The notes under the pieces: model-generated
Databases searched by the model: none
Seen by the model: only the letters and a program-made list of their open reading frames with translations
What the model was told of the DNA's origin: nothing
Translations under genes and position numbers: made by a program
NCBI GenBank assembly: GCA_020201295.1
Contig: JAIVHA010000227.1
Coordinates: 1-10,690, forward strand
Length of the DNA: 10,690 bases
Reading direction: 5' to 3'
Source of the DNA: Lysobacteraceae bacterium
Lineage (GTDB): Bacteria; Pseudomonadota; Gammaproteobacteria; DSM-19610
In this document: positions 1 through 6,737 of the stretch, one piece after another
Position numbering within the stretch: position 1 is the first letter of the stretch
How the letters are laid out: each line of letters starts with the position of its first letter

Positions 1-503
1 ACGTGGTGCTGATGGGCATGAACGGTCTGTGCCTCGCGGTACTGGACTGGGCGCGACGTTTCCAGCGCCAGATCCCCGCCGTGAAAATCGTGGTCATGAG
101 CGTGGACGCGTCCATGGTGATCCCCGACCGGTTGGTACAGAGTGGCATACAGGGCTGCCTGACCAAGAACTGCACCGAGGCGGAATTGCTCGAGGCCCTG
201 CGGGCGGTGCACCGGGGCGAACGTTACATCAGTCTTCAGCTGGCGCGCCAGCTGGCGGACAAGCGCCTGTCGGCGGAACCTCAATCTCCCTTTGAGCTGC
301 TGACCCACCGGGAGCTGCAGGTGGCCTTGCTGGTCACCCAGGGCAAGAACACCGCCCAGATCGCCAGGTCGCTCTGTCTCACCGGCAAGACCGTGAACGG
401 CTACCGCAGCCGCATCATGGAAAAACTGGGTGTCCGCACCGATGTCCAGCTCACTCACCTGGCCCTGCGCCACGGCGTCATTGAGCTGGCGTGCGGTTGT
501 TAG
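1..503 (+). CDS. GacA/UvrY-like LuxR-family response regulator, 5'-truncated, degenerate receiver
   Basis: The gene enters from the left edge, so its start and the first part of the receiver domain are missing; about 166 residues remain, against roughly 215 in GacA/UvrY. The C-terminal half is a LuxR-type helix-turn-helix (LTHRELQVALLVTQGKN..IAR.LCLTGKTVNGYRSRIMEKLGV) and the tail TDVQLTHLALRHGVIE is characteristic of GacA/UvrY. In the receiver, the usual VVLMD-M-S-M-P-G aligns without gaps to VVLMGMNGLC: the phospho-acceptor Asp is Gly (codon 15-17) and the Pro-Gly of the following loop is lost. The Ser of VVMSVD and the Lys of CLTKN are retained. GacA/UvrY normally activates csrB/rsmY-type small RNAs after phosphorylation by BarA/GacS. 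This copy is inferred to be phosphorylation-independent, or a paralogue with another input. The family assignment is firm; the function is uncertain. The stop is TAG at 501-503. Confidence 0.88.
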   Translation, partial: VVLMGMNGLCLAVLDWARRFQRQIPAVKIVVMSVDASMVIPDRLVQSGIQGCLTKNCTEAELLEALRAVHRGERYISLQLARQLADKRLSAEPQSPFELLTHRELQVALLVTQGKNTAQIARSLCLTGKTVNGYRSRIMEKLGVRTDVQLTHLALRHGVIELACGC

Positions 504-526
504 GAACCCCGTCAGCACTTCTGACT

Positions 527-547
527 ATTTTATAATTAATATAATAC
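527..547 (+). promoter_or_regulatory. AT-rich leader with overlapping TATAAT boxes before the ScsD-like gene
   Basis: The 44 bases between the regulator stop and the next ATG end in an A/T-only block that stands out from the GC-rich surroundings. It holds TATAAT at 531-536 and again at 540-545. No convincing -35 box lies 16-18 bases upstream of either, and no Shine-Dalgarno precedes the ATG at 548. If the first box is used, the transcript would start only a few bases before the ATG, giving a nearly leaderless mRNA. It could instead be just an unstructured A/U-rich ribosome landing site. Confidence 0.35.
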
Positions 548-1048
548 ATGAAGTTAAAATTAAAACCTAAGTACTTACTTGAGGCGCTGGTTCTGGTCGT
601 CGTGCTCCTGGCGGCAGAGGCCTTCCTGACCCGGGATGCGGTGCGGGGCCCGGCCCCGCCCTTTCAGGCGCAGACCCTGGCTGGCAACCCTTTCGATCTG
701 GCTGAGCTGAAAGGACGTCCGGCGGTGATCCATTTCTGGGCCACCTGGTGTCCCGTGTGTGATCTGGAACAGGGCATGGTGGAGCGGCTGGCACGCAGCC
801 ATCCCCTCATCAGCGTCGCCATGCAGTCGGGGACGGAGGCAGAGGTGGCGGAGTGGATGGCCGGGCGCGGCGTGACCTACCCGGTGGTCAATGATCCCAC
901 CGGCGAACTGGCCGGACGCTATGGCGTCACCGCCGTGCCGGCCAGTTTCGTGCTGGATCCTCAGGGGCGGGTACGGTTCGTCACCCGCGGCTACACCAGC
1001 GGCCTGGGGATGCGGGCGCGGTTGTGGCTGGCGGGCTGGTACCGCTAG
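548..1048 (+). CDS. Membrane-anchored thioredoxin-fold protein, TlpA/ScsD-like
   Basis: A 166-residue protein with an N-terminal hydrophobic segment at about residues 9-27 after a Lys-rich start (MKLKLKPK), which predicts a signal anchor with the thioredoxin domain in the periplasm. The redox centre is WCPVC, with C68 and C71, following HFWATW; the cis-proline loop is TAVPASF. The domain order and length match TlpA/ResA-like proteins and the suppressor-of-copper-sensitivity protein ScsD, which exchange disulfides with periplasmic partners. The substrate cannot be read from the sequence: no cytochrome c maturation or scsABC gene is nearby, so dsbE/ccmG or scsD would be over-calling. The start ATG at 548 lies in an A/T block without a ribosome binding site, but the hydrophobic anchor begins right after it, which supports this start. 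It is followed 62 bases on by a second thioredoxin-fold gene. Confidence 0.85.
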   Translation: MKLKLKPKYLLEALVLVVVLLAAEAFLTRDAVRGPAPPFQAQTLAGNPFDLAELKGRPAVIHFWATWCPVCDLEQGMVERLARSHPLISVAMQSGTEAEVAEWMAGRGVTYPVVNDPTGELAGRYGVTAVPASFVLDPQGRVRFVTRGYTSGLGMRARLWLAGWYR

Positions 1049-1110
1049 CCCGGGCGCGGCGTGCTACCATCGACGCCGTCAGGGTGGGACATAACAAGGA
1101 CACGTCGAAC

Positions 1111-1479
1111 ATGAGCGCAGCACGTATCCGGGCACCTGAACTGCCGCTGGACTTGCAGTGGTTCAACACCAGTCGTCCCTTGAACCTGGAAGAGTTGCGC
1201 GGCCGGGTGGTGTTGCTGGATTTCTGGACGTACTGCTGCATCAATTGCATGCACGTGCTATCGGATCTGAAATATCTCGAGGAAAAATACGGTGACCGGC
1301 TTACGGTCATTGGCCTGCATTCCCCCAAGTTCCCCAATGAACGCGTCGGCGCGCAAGTGCAGAAGGCCATCAACCGTCATCACATCCGCCACCCGGTGGC
1401 CCATGACCCGCGCTTCCAGGTGTGGCGCAGCTACGCCATCAAGGCCTGGTGCTCGTCGAAGCCGCGCAGAAGGGCCTGA
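1111..1479 (+). pseudogene. NHLRC2-type thioredoxin-NHL protein, 5' fragment (thioredoxin half)
   Basis: This is the N-terminal part of a thioredoxin + NHL beta-propeller protein. ATG 1111 follows AAGGA (1096-1100) at ten bases. About 113 residues are homologous; the active site is TYCCINC (C42, C43, C46), the signature of NHLRC2 and its bacterial relatives, followed by LHSPKFPNE. The last family-like residues are YAIKAW, where homologues continue with a PTLV.ID.EG strand and a further thirty-odd residues of the fold. Here the reading frame instead runs through nine unrelated codons to TGA at 1477-1479. The matching downstream half resumes at once in another frame. This fragment alone would lack the last strand and helix of the thioredoxin fold. 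Whether the break is biological or a sequence error is open. Confidence 0.8.
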
Positions 1480-2450
1480 AGCCCCGGGCTCAGTTGCCAC
1501 TGCAAACACACCCGGAAGCGCGGGCATCCATGAGTTTTCCCGGCAAGGTCTACGCCACCGAGCATGCCCTGTACATTGCCGACACAGGTCGCAACCGCAT
1601 CCTCGAGACCTATCACGATGGCACCATTCGCCGTATCTTTGGCAGCAATACCGCCGGTTTCCTCGACGGCAACCAGCAGGAGGCCGCCTTCGACAGTCCC
1701 CAGGGCATGGTGCGGGTGGAAGACTTCCTGTTCGTGGCCGACACCGGCAACCATGCCATCCGCCGCATCGAGCTCCGCCACGGCGACGTGGAGACCTTTG
1801 CCGGCACCGGCCAGCAGGGGCGCTACGTGGGCAGCTACTTCGACAAGCCGCGGGAGGCGCCCCTCAATTCCCCCTGGGACCTGGCCTATGGCCGGGGCGT
1901 GCTCTACGTGGCCATGGCCGGCCAGCACCAGATCTGGGCCTACCAGCTGGCCAAGCGTACCCTGGAGGTGCTGGCCGGGTCGGGGCGCGAGGATCTTGTC
2001 GATGGCGCCCTGTCCACCGCTGCCCTGGCCCAGCCTTCGGGGCTGGCCATGGGCGACGGCCGCCTGTATCTTGCCGATGCCGAGACCTCGGCTATCCGGG
2101 TGATCGACCTGGAAAAGGAGATCCTGCACACCCTGGTGGGTCAGGGCCTGTTCGAGTTCGGCGACCTGGATGGGGTCGGTACCGCGGCCCGGCTCCAGCA
2201 CCCCCTGGGCCTGTACCTGGACGCGGCTCGAAACTGCCTGTGGATTGCGGATACCTTTAACTCAAAGATCAAGATGATATCTCTGACTTCTAACCATGTT
2301 TCGAGCATGGGTCTGAGCCTTCCCCTCAACGAACCCGGCGGCCTGCATGGGGTAGGCGACTCCCTGTTCGTGGCCGACACCAACCACCACCGGGTCATCC
2401 GCATCGATCTGAAAAAGGCCGAGGCCGAAATACTGGATGTCCATGAGTAG
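1443..2450 (+). pseudogene. NHLRC2-type thioredoxin-NHL protein, 3' fragment (NHL beta-propeller half)
   Basis: This is the continuation of the gene starting at 1111, in a different frame. After a short linker (LVEAAQKGLKPR) come at least five NHL-type blades, seen as repeated ALYIADTGRNRI, FLFVADTGNHAIRRI, VLYVAMAGQHQIWAY, RLYLADAETSAIRVI, CLWIADTFNSKIKMI and SLFVADTNHHRVIRI motifs, which build a beta-propeller. Known family members join an N-terminal thioredoxin domain to this propeller; their biochemical role is poorly defined. The protein ends at TAG 2448-2450, overlapping the downstream glycosylase. The propeller itself looks undamaged. The C-terminal beta domain of animal NHLRC2 is not seen. 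No good independent start is visible at the fragment's 5' end (a GTG at 1422 opens the frame), so it is read as half of one gene rather than a separate gene. Confidence 0.8.
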
Positions 2451-3084
2451 TGCCCTGTTCGACCCCGATTGCCGCCGTTGTCCGCGGCTGGCGGATTTTC
2501 TCGATGAAGTAAAGCAACGCCACCCGGACTACCATGCCCGGCCGGTGCCGTCCTTCGGCGACCCGCGCGCGCGGTTGCTCATCGTCGGCCTTGCCCCCGG
2601 CATGCATGGCGCCAACGCCAGTGGCCGACCCTTCACCGGTGATCACGCCGGCATCCTGCTGTATGAAACCCTGCATGCCTTTGGTTACGGCAGCCGCCCG
2701 CTGTCCGAATCCGCCCGCGATGGACTGAAGCTCAAGGATTGCCGCATCACCAACGCCGTCAAATGCCTGCCCCCCGGGAACAAGCCGGAGCTGGCCGAGG
2801 TCAAGACCTGTAATGCCTTCCTGCGTGCGGAACTGGCGGAGCTACCCAAGGACGCCGTGGTGCTGGCCCTGGGCAAGATCGCCCACGATGCGGTGGTACG
2901 CGCCCTGGAGCAGAAACCCGGCCAGTATCGCTTCGGTCACGGCGCGCGCCACCGTTTGCCGACCGGGCAGTGGCTGCTGGATTCCTATCACTGCAGCCGC
3001 TACAACACCCAGACACGGCGGCTCACCCCGGAGATGTTCCGGGAGGTGTTCGAACAGGCGCGGGAGTTGCTGGCGGCCATGTAG
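2437..3084 (+). CDS. Family 5 (UdgB-type) uracil-DNA glycosylase
   Basis: A 215-residue glycosylase that would remove uracil, and in known family members other deaminated bases, from DNA to start base excision repair. Motif 1 is GLAPGMHGAN (51-60), followed by GRPFTGD; motif 2 is H185-CSRYNTQTRRLT, the family 5 form of the HPSP loop. Four cysteines expected to hold a 4Fe-4S cluster are present: C12 and C15 (CRRC), C110 (KCLPPGNKP) and C125. As in family 5 generally, motif 1 lacks the catalytic polar Asp/Asn found in families 1 and 4. ATG 2437 overlaps the NHL gene by 14 bases; ATG 2443 is an alternative. The overlap suggests translational coupling. The TAG stop at 3082-3084 lies inside a REP element. 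The product is soluble and cytoplasmic. Confidence 0.92.
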   Translation: MSMSSALFDPDCRRCPRLADFLDEVKQRHPDYHARPVPSFGDPRARLLIVGLAPGMHGANASGRPFTGDHAGILLYETLHAFGYGSRPLSESARDGLKLKDCRITNAVKCLPPGNKPELAEVKTCNAFLRAELAELPKDAVVLALGKIAHDAVVRALEQKPGQYRFGHGARHRLPTGQWLLDSYHCSRYNTQTRRLTPEMFREVFEQARELLAAM

Positions 3085-3146
3085 GAGCGGCCTCTGGCTG
3101 CGAATATTCGGTGCCACGGCCGTTCGCGGGCAAAGCCCGCTCCTAC
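3081..3146. repeat. Inverted REP pair, GTAGGAGCGG family, copy A
   Basis: Two REP palindromes face each other. The left arm is 3081-3104, starting GTAGGAGCGG and ending GCGAA; the right arm is 3123-3146, whose reverse complement starts GTAGGAGCGGGC. Each arm forms its own short hairpin (right arm: GCGGGC-AAA-GCCCGC), and the two arms can also pair with each other across an 18-base spacer. The left arm is identical over 24 bases to the arm at 6674-6697. The layout is that of bacterial BIME/REP doublets, which act in mRNA 3'-end protection or transcription attenuation and are spread by RAYT transposases. It lies between the glycosylase and uvrC and provides the glycosylase stop codon. Confidence 0.85.
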
Positions 3147-3182
3147 AGGCGACAACGCCTTTTTGCCGTTCATTACCTTGCC

Positions 3183-5015
3183 ATGACCAAAGCTGCCGTC
3201 ACAGAGTTCGACCCCAAGGCCTTTCTCAAGACCCTGACCACCCGTCCAGGGGTGTACCGCATGCTCGACACGGCCGGCAAGGTGCTGTACGTGGGCAAGG
3301 CCGGCAACCTCAAAAAACGGGTATCCAGTTATTTCCAACGCACGCTGCAGAGCCCCAAGACCCAGTCCCTGGTGAGCCAGATCCAGGGCATCGAGGTCAT
3401 GGTCACTCGCACCGAGGGCGAGGCCCTGCTGCTGGAAAACAACCTCATCAAGGAATTCCGACCGCGCTATAACATTCTTCTGCGCGACGACAAGAGCTAT
3501 CCCTACATCTTCCTGTCCGACCATGAGTATCCGCGCCTGTCCGTGCACCGGGGCACGAAGCGGGCGCGCGGCCGCTATTTCGGTCCCTATCCCAATGCAG
3601 GGGCGGTGCGTGAGAGTCTGCACCTGCTGCAGAAGGTGTTTCGCGTGCGCCAGTGCGAGGACAGTTTCTTCCGTAATCGCAGCCGTCCTTGTCTGCAGCA
3701 CCAGATCGGTCGTTGCAGCGCACCCTGCGTGGCCTGGGTCAGTCCGGCGGATTATGCCGAGGACGTGCGCCATACGGTGTTGTTCCTGGAGGGCAAGAGT
3801 AACCTGGTCATCGACGAACTGGTGCAACGCATGGAGGCGGCGGCGGAGCGTCAGGCCTTCGAGCAGGCGGCCCAGTACCGCGACCAGATCATCGACCTGC
3901 GCCGGGTGCAGGAGCGCCAGTATGTGAGCGGCGAGGGTGGCGACCTGGACATCGTCGCCGCCTCGGTCAAGGGCGGGGCGGCCTGCGTGCAGGTATTCTT
4001 CATCCGTGCTGGGCGCAACCTGGGCAACAAGGCCTTTTTCCCGCGCCTGCCCGAGGAGTCGCGGGTAGAGGAGGTGCTCACGGCCTTCCTGGGACAGTTC
4101 TACCTGGGCCATGAGATTCCCCGCGAACTGCTGGTGAGCCATGCGCTGGCCGAACAGTCCGCCCTGGAGGAAATGCTCACGGAGCGCGCCGGGGTGAAGG
4201 TGACCTTGCGCCACCGGGTGCGTGGCGAGCGGGCGCGCTGGCTGCAACTGGCGGTCACCAACAGCGAGCAGGCCCTGGAGGCGCACCTTGGCAGCCAGTC
4301 GGGCATGCGCCGGCGCCGCGAGGCGGTACGCGAGGCGTTGCGCCTGGAGTCCTCCCCGGCGCGCATGGAGTGTTTCGACATCAGCCATACCCAGGGGGAG
4401 GCCACGGTGGCCTCCTGCGTGGTGTTCGATGCCGAGGGGCCGCTCAAGTCCGACTACCGCCGCTTCAACATCGAAGGCATCACCCCCGGCGATGACTATG
4501 CCGCCATGGAACAGGCCCTGAGCCGGCGCTATACCCGGCTGAAAAAGGGGGAGGCGCGGCTGCCCGACGTGCTGTTCATCGACGGCGGTCCGGGCCAGAC
4601 GAATGCAGCCGTGCGGGTACTGGAGGAGCTGCAGCTCCCCGAGGTACTCATCGTCGGTGTGGCCAAGGGGGTGGAGCGGCGCCCCGGCCTGGAAGTACTG
4701 CATATACCCGGGCAGGAGAGAGCGGTAGAATTGCCGGCGGATTCCCCGGCCCTGCACCTGATCCAGCAGATCCGCGACGAGGCACATCGTTTCGCCATTA
4801 CCGGCCACCGGGCGCGTCGTGCCAAAACGCGCAGCCGTTCGCCCCTGGAGCGTATTCCGGGTATTGGCCCGAAACGCCGTCAGCAGTTGCTCAAGCAGTT
4901 CGGCGGCCTGCAGGAAGTGGCCCGCGCCCAGGTGGAGGAACTGGCCAGTATCGAAGGCATCAGCCGGGCCCTGGCCCAGCAGATCCATGACGCCTTTCGT
5001 GAGGAAAAGAATTGA
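3183..5015 (+). CDS. uvrC: UvrABC excinuclease subunit C
   Basis: A complete 610-residue UvrC, the same length as the E. coli protein. With UvrA and UvrB it makes both incisions in nucleotide excision repair. In order: GIY-YIG nuclease at about residues 20-100 (PGVYRML.., LYVGKAGNLKKR with R46, and EGEALLLENNLIKE); the four Fe-S cysteines in VRQCEDSFF..RPCLQHQIGRCSAPC; a UVR helix pair that contacts UvrB (MEAAAERQAFEQAAQYRDQI); the RNase H-like 5' nuclease with the CFDISHTQGE, FIDGGPGQ and DEAHRFAITGHR motifs (DDH triad); and tandem helix-hairpin-helix at the C-terminus (IPGIGPKRRQQLLKQFGG). ATG 3183 is chosen by alignment. No strong ribosome binding site precedes it, and in-frame codons continue upstream. 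pgsA follows after two bases. Confidence 0.97.
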   Translation: MTKAAVTEFDPKAFLKTLTTRPGVYRMLDTAGKVLYVGKAGNLKKRVSSYFQRTLQSPKTQSLVSQIQGIEVMVTRTEGEALLLENNLIKEFRPRYNILLRDDKSYPYIFLSDHEYPRLSVHRGTKRARGRYFGPYPNAGAVRESLHLLQKVFRVRQCEDSFFRNRSRPCLQHQIGRCSAPCVAWVSPADYAEDVRHTVLFLEGKSNLVIDELVQRMEAAAERQAFEQAAQYRDQIIDLRRVQERQYVSGEGGDLDIVAASVKGGAACVQVFFIRAGRNLGNKAFFPRLPEESRVEEVLTAFLGQFYLGHEIPRELLVSHALAEQSALEEMLTERAGVKVTLRHRVRGERARWLQLAVTNSEQALEAHLGSQSGMRRRREAVREALRLESSPARMECFDISHTQGEATVASCVVFDAEGPLKSDYRRFNIEGITPGDDYAAMEQALSRRYTRLKKGEARLPDVLFIDGGPGQTNAAVRVLEELQLPEVLIVGVAKGVERRPGLEVLHIPGQERAVELPADSPALHLIQQIRDEAHRFAITGHRARRAKTRSRSPLERIPGIGPKRRQQLLKQFGGLQEVARAQVEELASIEGISRALAQQIHDAFREEKN

Positions 5016-5017
5016 CC

Positions 5018-5355
5018 ATGCCCCTGAACATCCCGAATTACCTGACGCTGTTCCGCATCGCCCTGATCCCGGTCTGGTCATCATCGGTCGCGAGATCGCC
5101 ATCTCGGCCCTGCGTGAATGGATGGCCGAAATCGGCGAGCGCGCCCATGTGGCCGTGTCCTCCATCGGCAAGGTCAAGACCACGCTACAGATGATCGCCA
5201 TCCTGCTGTTGCTCTACCATGCGCCGATCGGACCGCTGCCTGTGTACGCCATCGGCGTGGTACTGCTCTACATCGCCGCCTTGCTGACCCTGTGGTCCAT
5301 GTTCGTCTACCTGCGTGCCGCCTGGCCGCTGCTGACGGATCCGTCCTCGCATTGA
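5018..5355 (+). pseudogene. pgsA: CDP-diacylglycerol-glycerol-3-phosphate 3-phosphatidyltransferase, internal deletion and frameshift
   Basis: The N-terminus PLNIPNYLTLFRIALIPV (ATG 5018, ribosome binding site GAGGAAAAG at 5001-5009) and the C-terminal half GREIAISALREWMAEIGERAHVAVSSIGKVKTT..LLTLWSMFVYLRAAWPLL clearly match PgsA, the inner membrane enzyme that commits CDP-diacylglycerol to phosphatidylglycerol. The two parts are in different frames and meet near 5071-5080. By comparison with the 182-residue E. coli enzyme, roughly 75 residues are absent, including the first membrane helices and the whole CDP-alcohol phosphotransferase motif DGx2ARx8Gx3Dx3D. As written, the gene cannot encode an active enzyme. 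The missing length must be 1 modulo 3, consistent with about 220-230 bases. The uvrC-pgsA pairing is the standard order. pgsA is usually essential, so a sequence error or another intact copy should be suspected. Confidence 0.87.
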
Positions 5356-5367
5356 GTTATTGGGCAT

Positions 5368-5431
5368 AAGCCCGACCTGTAGAGTGGCACCGTTCAGCAC
5401 CGGGTGTGTGTAGGTCGGGCTTCAGCCCGAC
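5368..5431. repeat. Inverted palindrome pair between convergent genes, GTCGGGCT family
   Basis: AAGCCCGACCT at 5368-5378 is exactly complementary to AGGTCGGGCTT at 5412-5422, giving an 11 bp stem. The right part is also a tight palindrome by itself: GTCGGGCT-TC-AGCCCGAC at 5414-5431, preceded by GTAGG. It fills most of the 78 bases between the converging ends of pgsA (5355) and the minus-strand gene (5434). It resembles a second REP-type family distinct from the GTAGGAGCGG one. It may act as a bidirectional mRNA-end structure; there is no T-tract for a classical intrinsic terminator. Confidence 0.7.
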
Positions 5432-5433
5432 GC

Positions 5434-6636
5434 TCAATCCTGCTGCCCGCCGGTGCCGCGGGCCGGCACGAAGGTCTTGCCTGGCTCGGCTTGTGTCGGG
5501 CCCAGCAGCTCATCGAGTCCTCCTCGCAGTTGCGTGAAACCGCCCCCCAGCGCCCCGGTGTATTGCCTTTGCGCATCCGCGCGCAGCTGCTCGAATTCGC
5601 CACGGATGGCCTCCCGCAGTTCCGCTTCGAAGGCGTCGCGGCGCAGGTATTCCTCCGCCTCCAGCGCACCCTTGTCCACCAGCACCCAGGTCCCGATGCC
5701 GGCCACGATGCCGCCCACCAGGGCACAGCCCGCCACCAGGGGCGCTGCCACGACGCTGGCACCGCACAGGGCCGCACCGGTGGCGGCTCCACCACCCGCA
5801 CCCGTGAGGGCGCCGCCGGCAGCCTTGAGGCCCAGCTTGCCTGCCGTGGCAAGTCCGAGCTTTTTCATGGCCACGACGCCCGCCAGCGCGCCGGCGGAGG
5901 CCGCTGCCCCCTGACGCGCCAAGTCCTCGGGGGCGAGACCCAGGCGCGGTTCCAGGCGTGTCGAGAGTCCATCGCCAAGGCCGCGGCTTTCCACTACCCG
6001 CAGTTCGACCGGGCCTTCCGGTTCCACGGCCAGCTCGCGCACCAGTATTGCCAGCAGGGCGTTGGCCTCTTGGGCCGCCATGCGCAGTTCCTGGTCCAGT
6101 TCCTGGTCCAGGCGAGTGAACAGCTCGTCGAGACTGGCCGCCGTGGCGGCGGGTTCGAATACATGCTCCACCATGCGCTCCGCCACGAAGCGTGGCAGTT
6201 CTCCAAGGGCGGCATGGAACAGGCGCGCGTACTCGCCCTGCAGGGAGTAATACCAGTCGGCGAAGCGCGGCACCTGGGCCAGGGTCTGGTCCAGCAGGAC
6301 TTCATAGCCCCTGTTCAATTCCTGTTCCAGGCGCTGCCGGGCCTCATGCTCCTGTTGGTCGATCCAGTCATGGGTGCGAGCCTGCAGGGCGGGGAGAGCG
6401 GCGGGGTCGAGGTGGAGGGTCTCGCCGCCGAGCAAGGTAATCTGTACGACCTCGGACCACAGGGTGGGTGGCTGGGTCTTCTCCTCCAGCTGCAGGGCGG
6501 CCCACTGGGCCGTCCCGCGGATACCGGCGAACAGGGCCAGCAGCACCGCGGCCAGCAGGATGATCAGGAAACCAGCCCAGAACCAGCGCCAGGGGAAGCG
6601 GCGCGGAGGAGGGGATTGGCTATTGCTTACCACCAT
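5434..6636 (-). CDS. Unrecognised membrane protein with coiled-coil and Gly/Ala-rich hydrophobic region
   Basis: A 400-residue protein of unknown family. A basic, Pro-rich N-terminus (SPPPRRFPWRW) leads into one hydrophobic helix at about residues 18-40. Residues about 85-240 are largely charged and helix-forming (DQQEHEARQRLEQELNRGYE; LDELFTRLDQELDQELRMAAQEAN). Residues about 250-335 are an Ala/Gly-rich, glycine-zipper-like hydrophobic stretch with two cysteines (LCGASVV, AGCALVGG). A charged helix follows (LEAEEYLRRDAFEAELREAIRGEFEQL) and then a polar tail. This architecture suggests a protein that spans or deforms the inner membrane, but no catalytic motif is seen. ATG 6636 has only a weak ribosome binding site; the next upstream ATG is out of frame and soon hits a stop. 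It lies downstream of another membrane protein gene in the same direction, separated by a REP pair, and is probably co-transcribed with it. Confidence 0.75.
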   Translation of the reverse strand: MVVSNSQSPPPRRFPWRWFWAGFLIILLAAVLLALFAGIRGTAQWAALQLEEKTQPPTLWSEVVQITLLGGETLHLDPAALPALQARTHDWIDQQEHEARQRLEQELNRGYEVLLDQTLAQVPRFADWYYSLQGEYARLFHAALGELPRFVAERMVEHVFEPAATAASLDELFTRLDQELDQELRMAAQEANALLAILVRELAVEPEGPVELRVVESRGLGDGLSTRLEPRLGLAPEDLARQGAAASAGALAGVVAMKKLGLATAGKLGLKAAGGALTGAGGGAATGAALCGASVVAAPLVAGCALVGGIVAGIGTWVLVDKGALEAEEYLRRDAFEAELREAIRGEFEQLRADAQRQYTGALGGGFTQLRGGLDELLGPTQAEPGKTFVPARGTGGQQD

Positions 6637-6673
6637 GTTCGGGTTTCCATCTCGACTGTGATTCGGGTTTCTT

Positions 6674-6737
6674 GTAGGAGCGGCCTCTGGCTGCGAAATG
6701 CTTGGCTACCCGCTTCGCGGCCAGAGGCCGCTCCTAC
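6674..6737. repeat. Inverted REP pair, GTAGGAGCGG family, copy B
   Basis: The left arm 6674-6697 is identical over 24 bases to the left arm of the copy at 3081-3104. The right arm 6714-6737 is its reverse complement with one mismatch, so the doublet can form a 24 bp stem around a 16-base loop. Each arm also makes a local hairpin (right arm: GCGGCC-AGA-GGCCGC). Compared with the right arm at 3123-3146, a G...C pair has become C...G, a compensatory change that supports selection for the hairpin. It lies in the 97-base gap between the two minus-strand genes, and its right end supplies the stop codon of the upstream one. Confidence 0.9.

Noticed and set aside
1441..1480. Programmed ribosomal frameshifting as the explanation of the Trx-NHL break
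   Set aside because: No slippery heptamer or downstream pseudoknot is seen, and a domain segment is missing, so shifting frame would not restore a complete thioredoxin fold.
3081..3146. Rho-independent terminator or att site at the glycosylase-uvrC gap
   Set aside because: There is no T-tract after the hairpin, and the same sequence recurs at 6674-6737 as a doublet, which fits a REP element better; no integrase is present.
3000..5201. A 733-codon open frame on the minus strand opposite uvrC
   Set aside because: It is fully antisense to an unmistakable uvrC, its translation has no recognisable motif, and long antisense frames are common in GC-rich genes with biased third positions.
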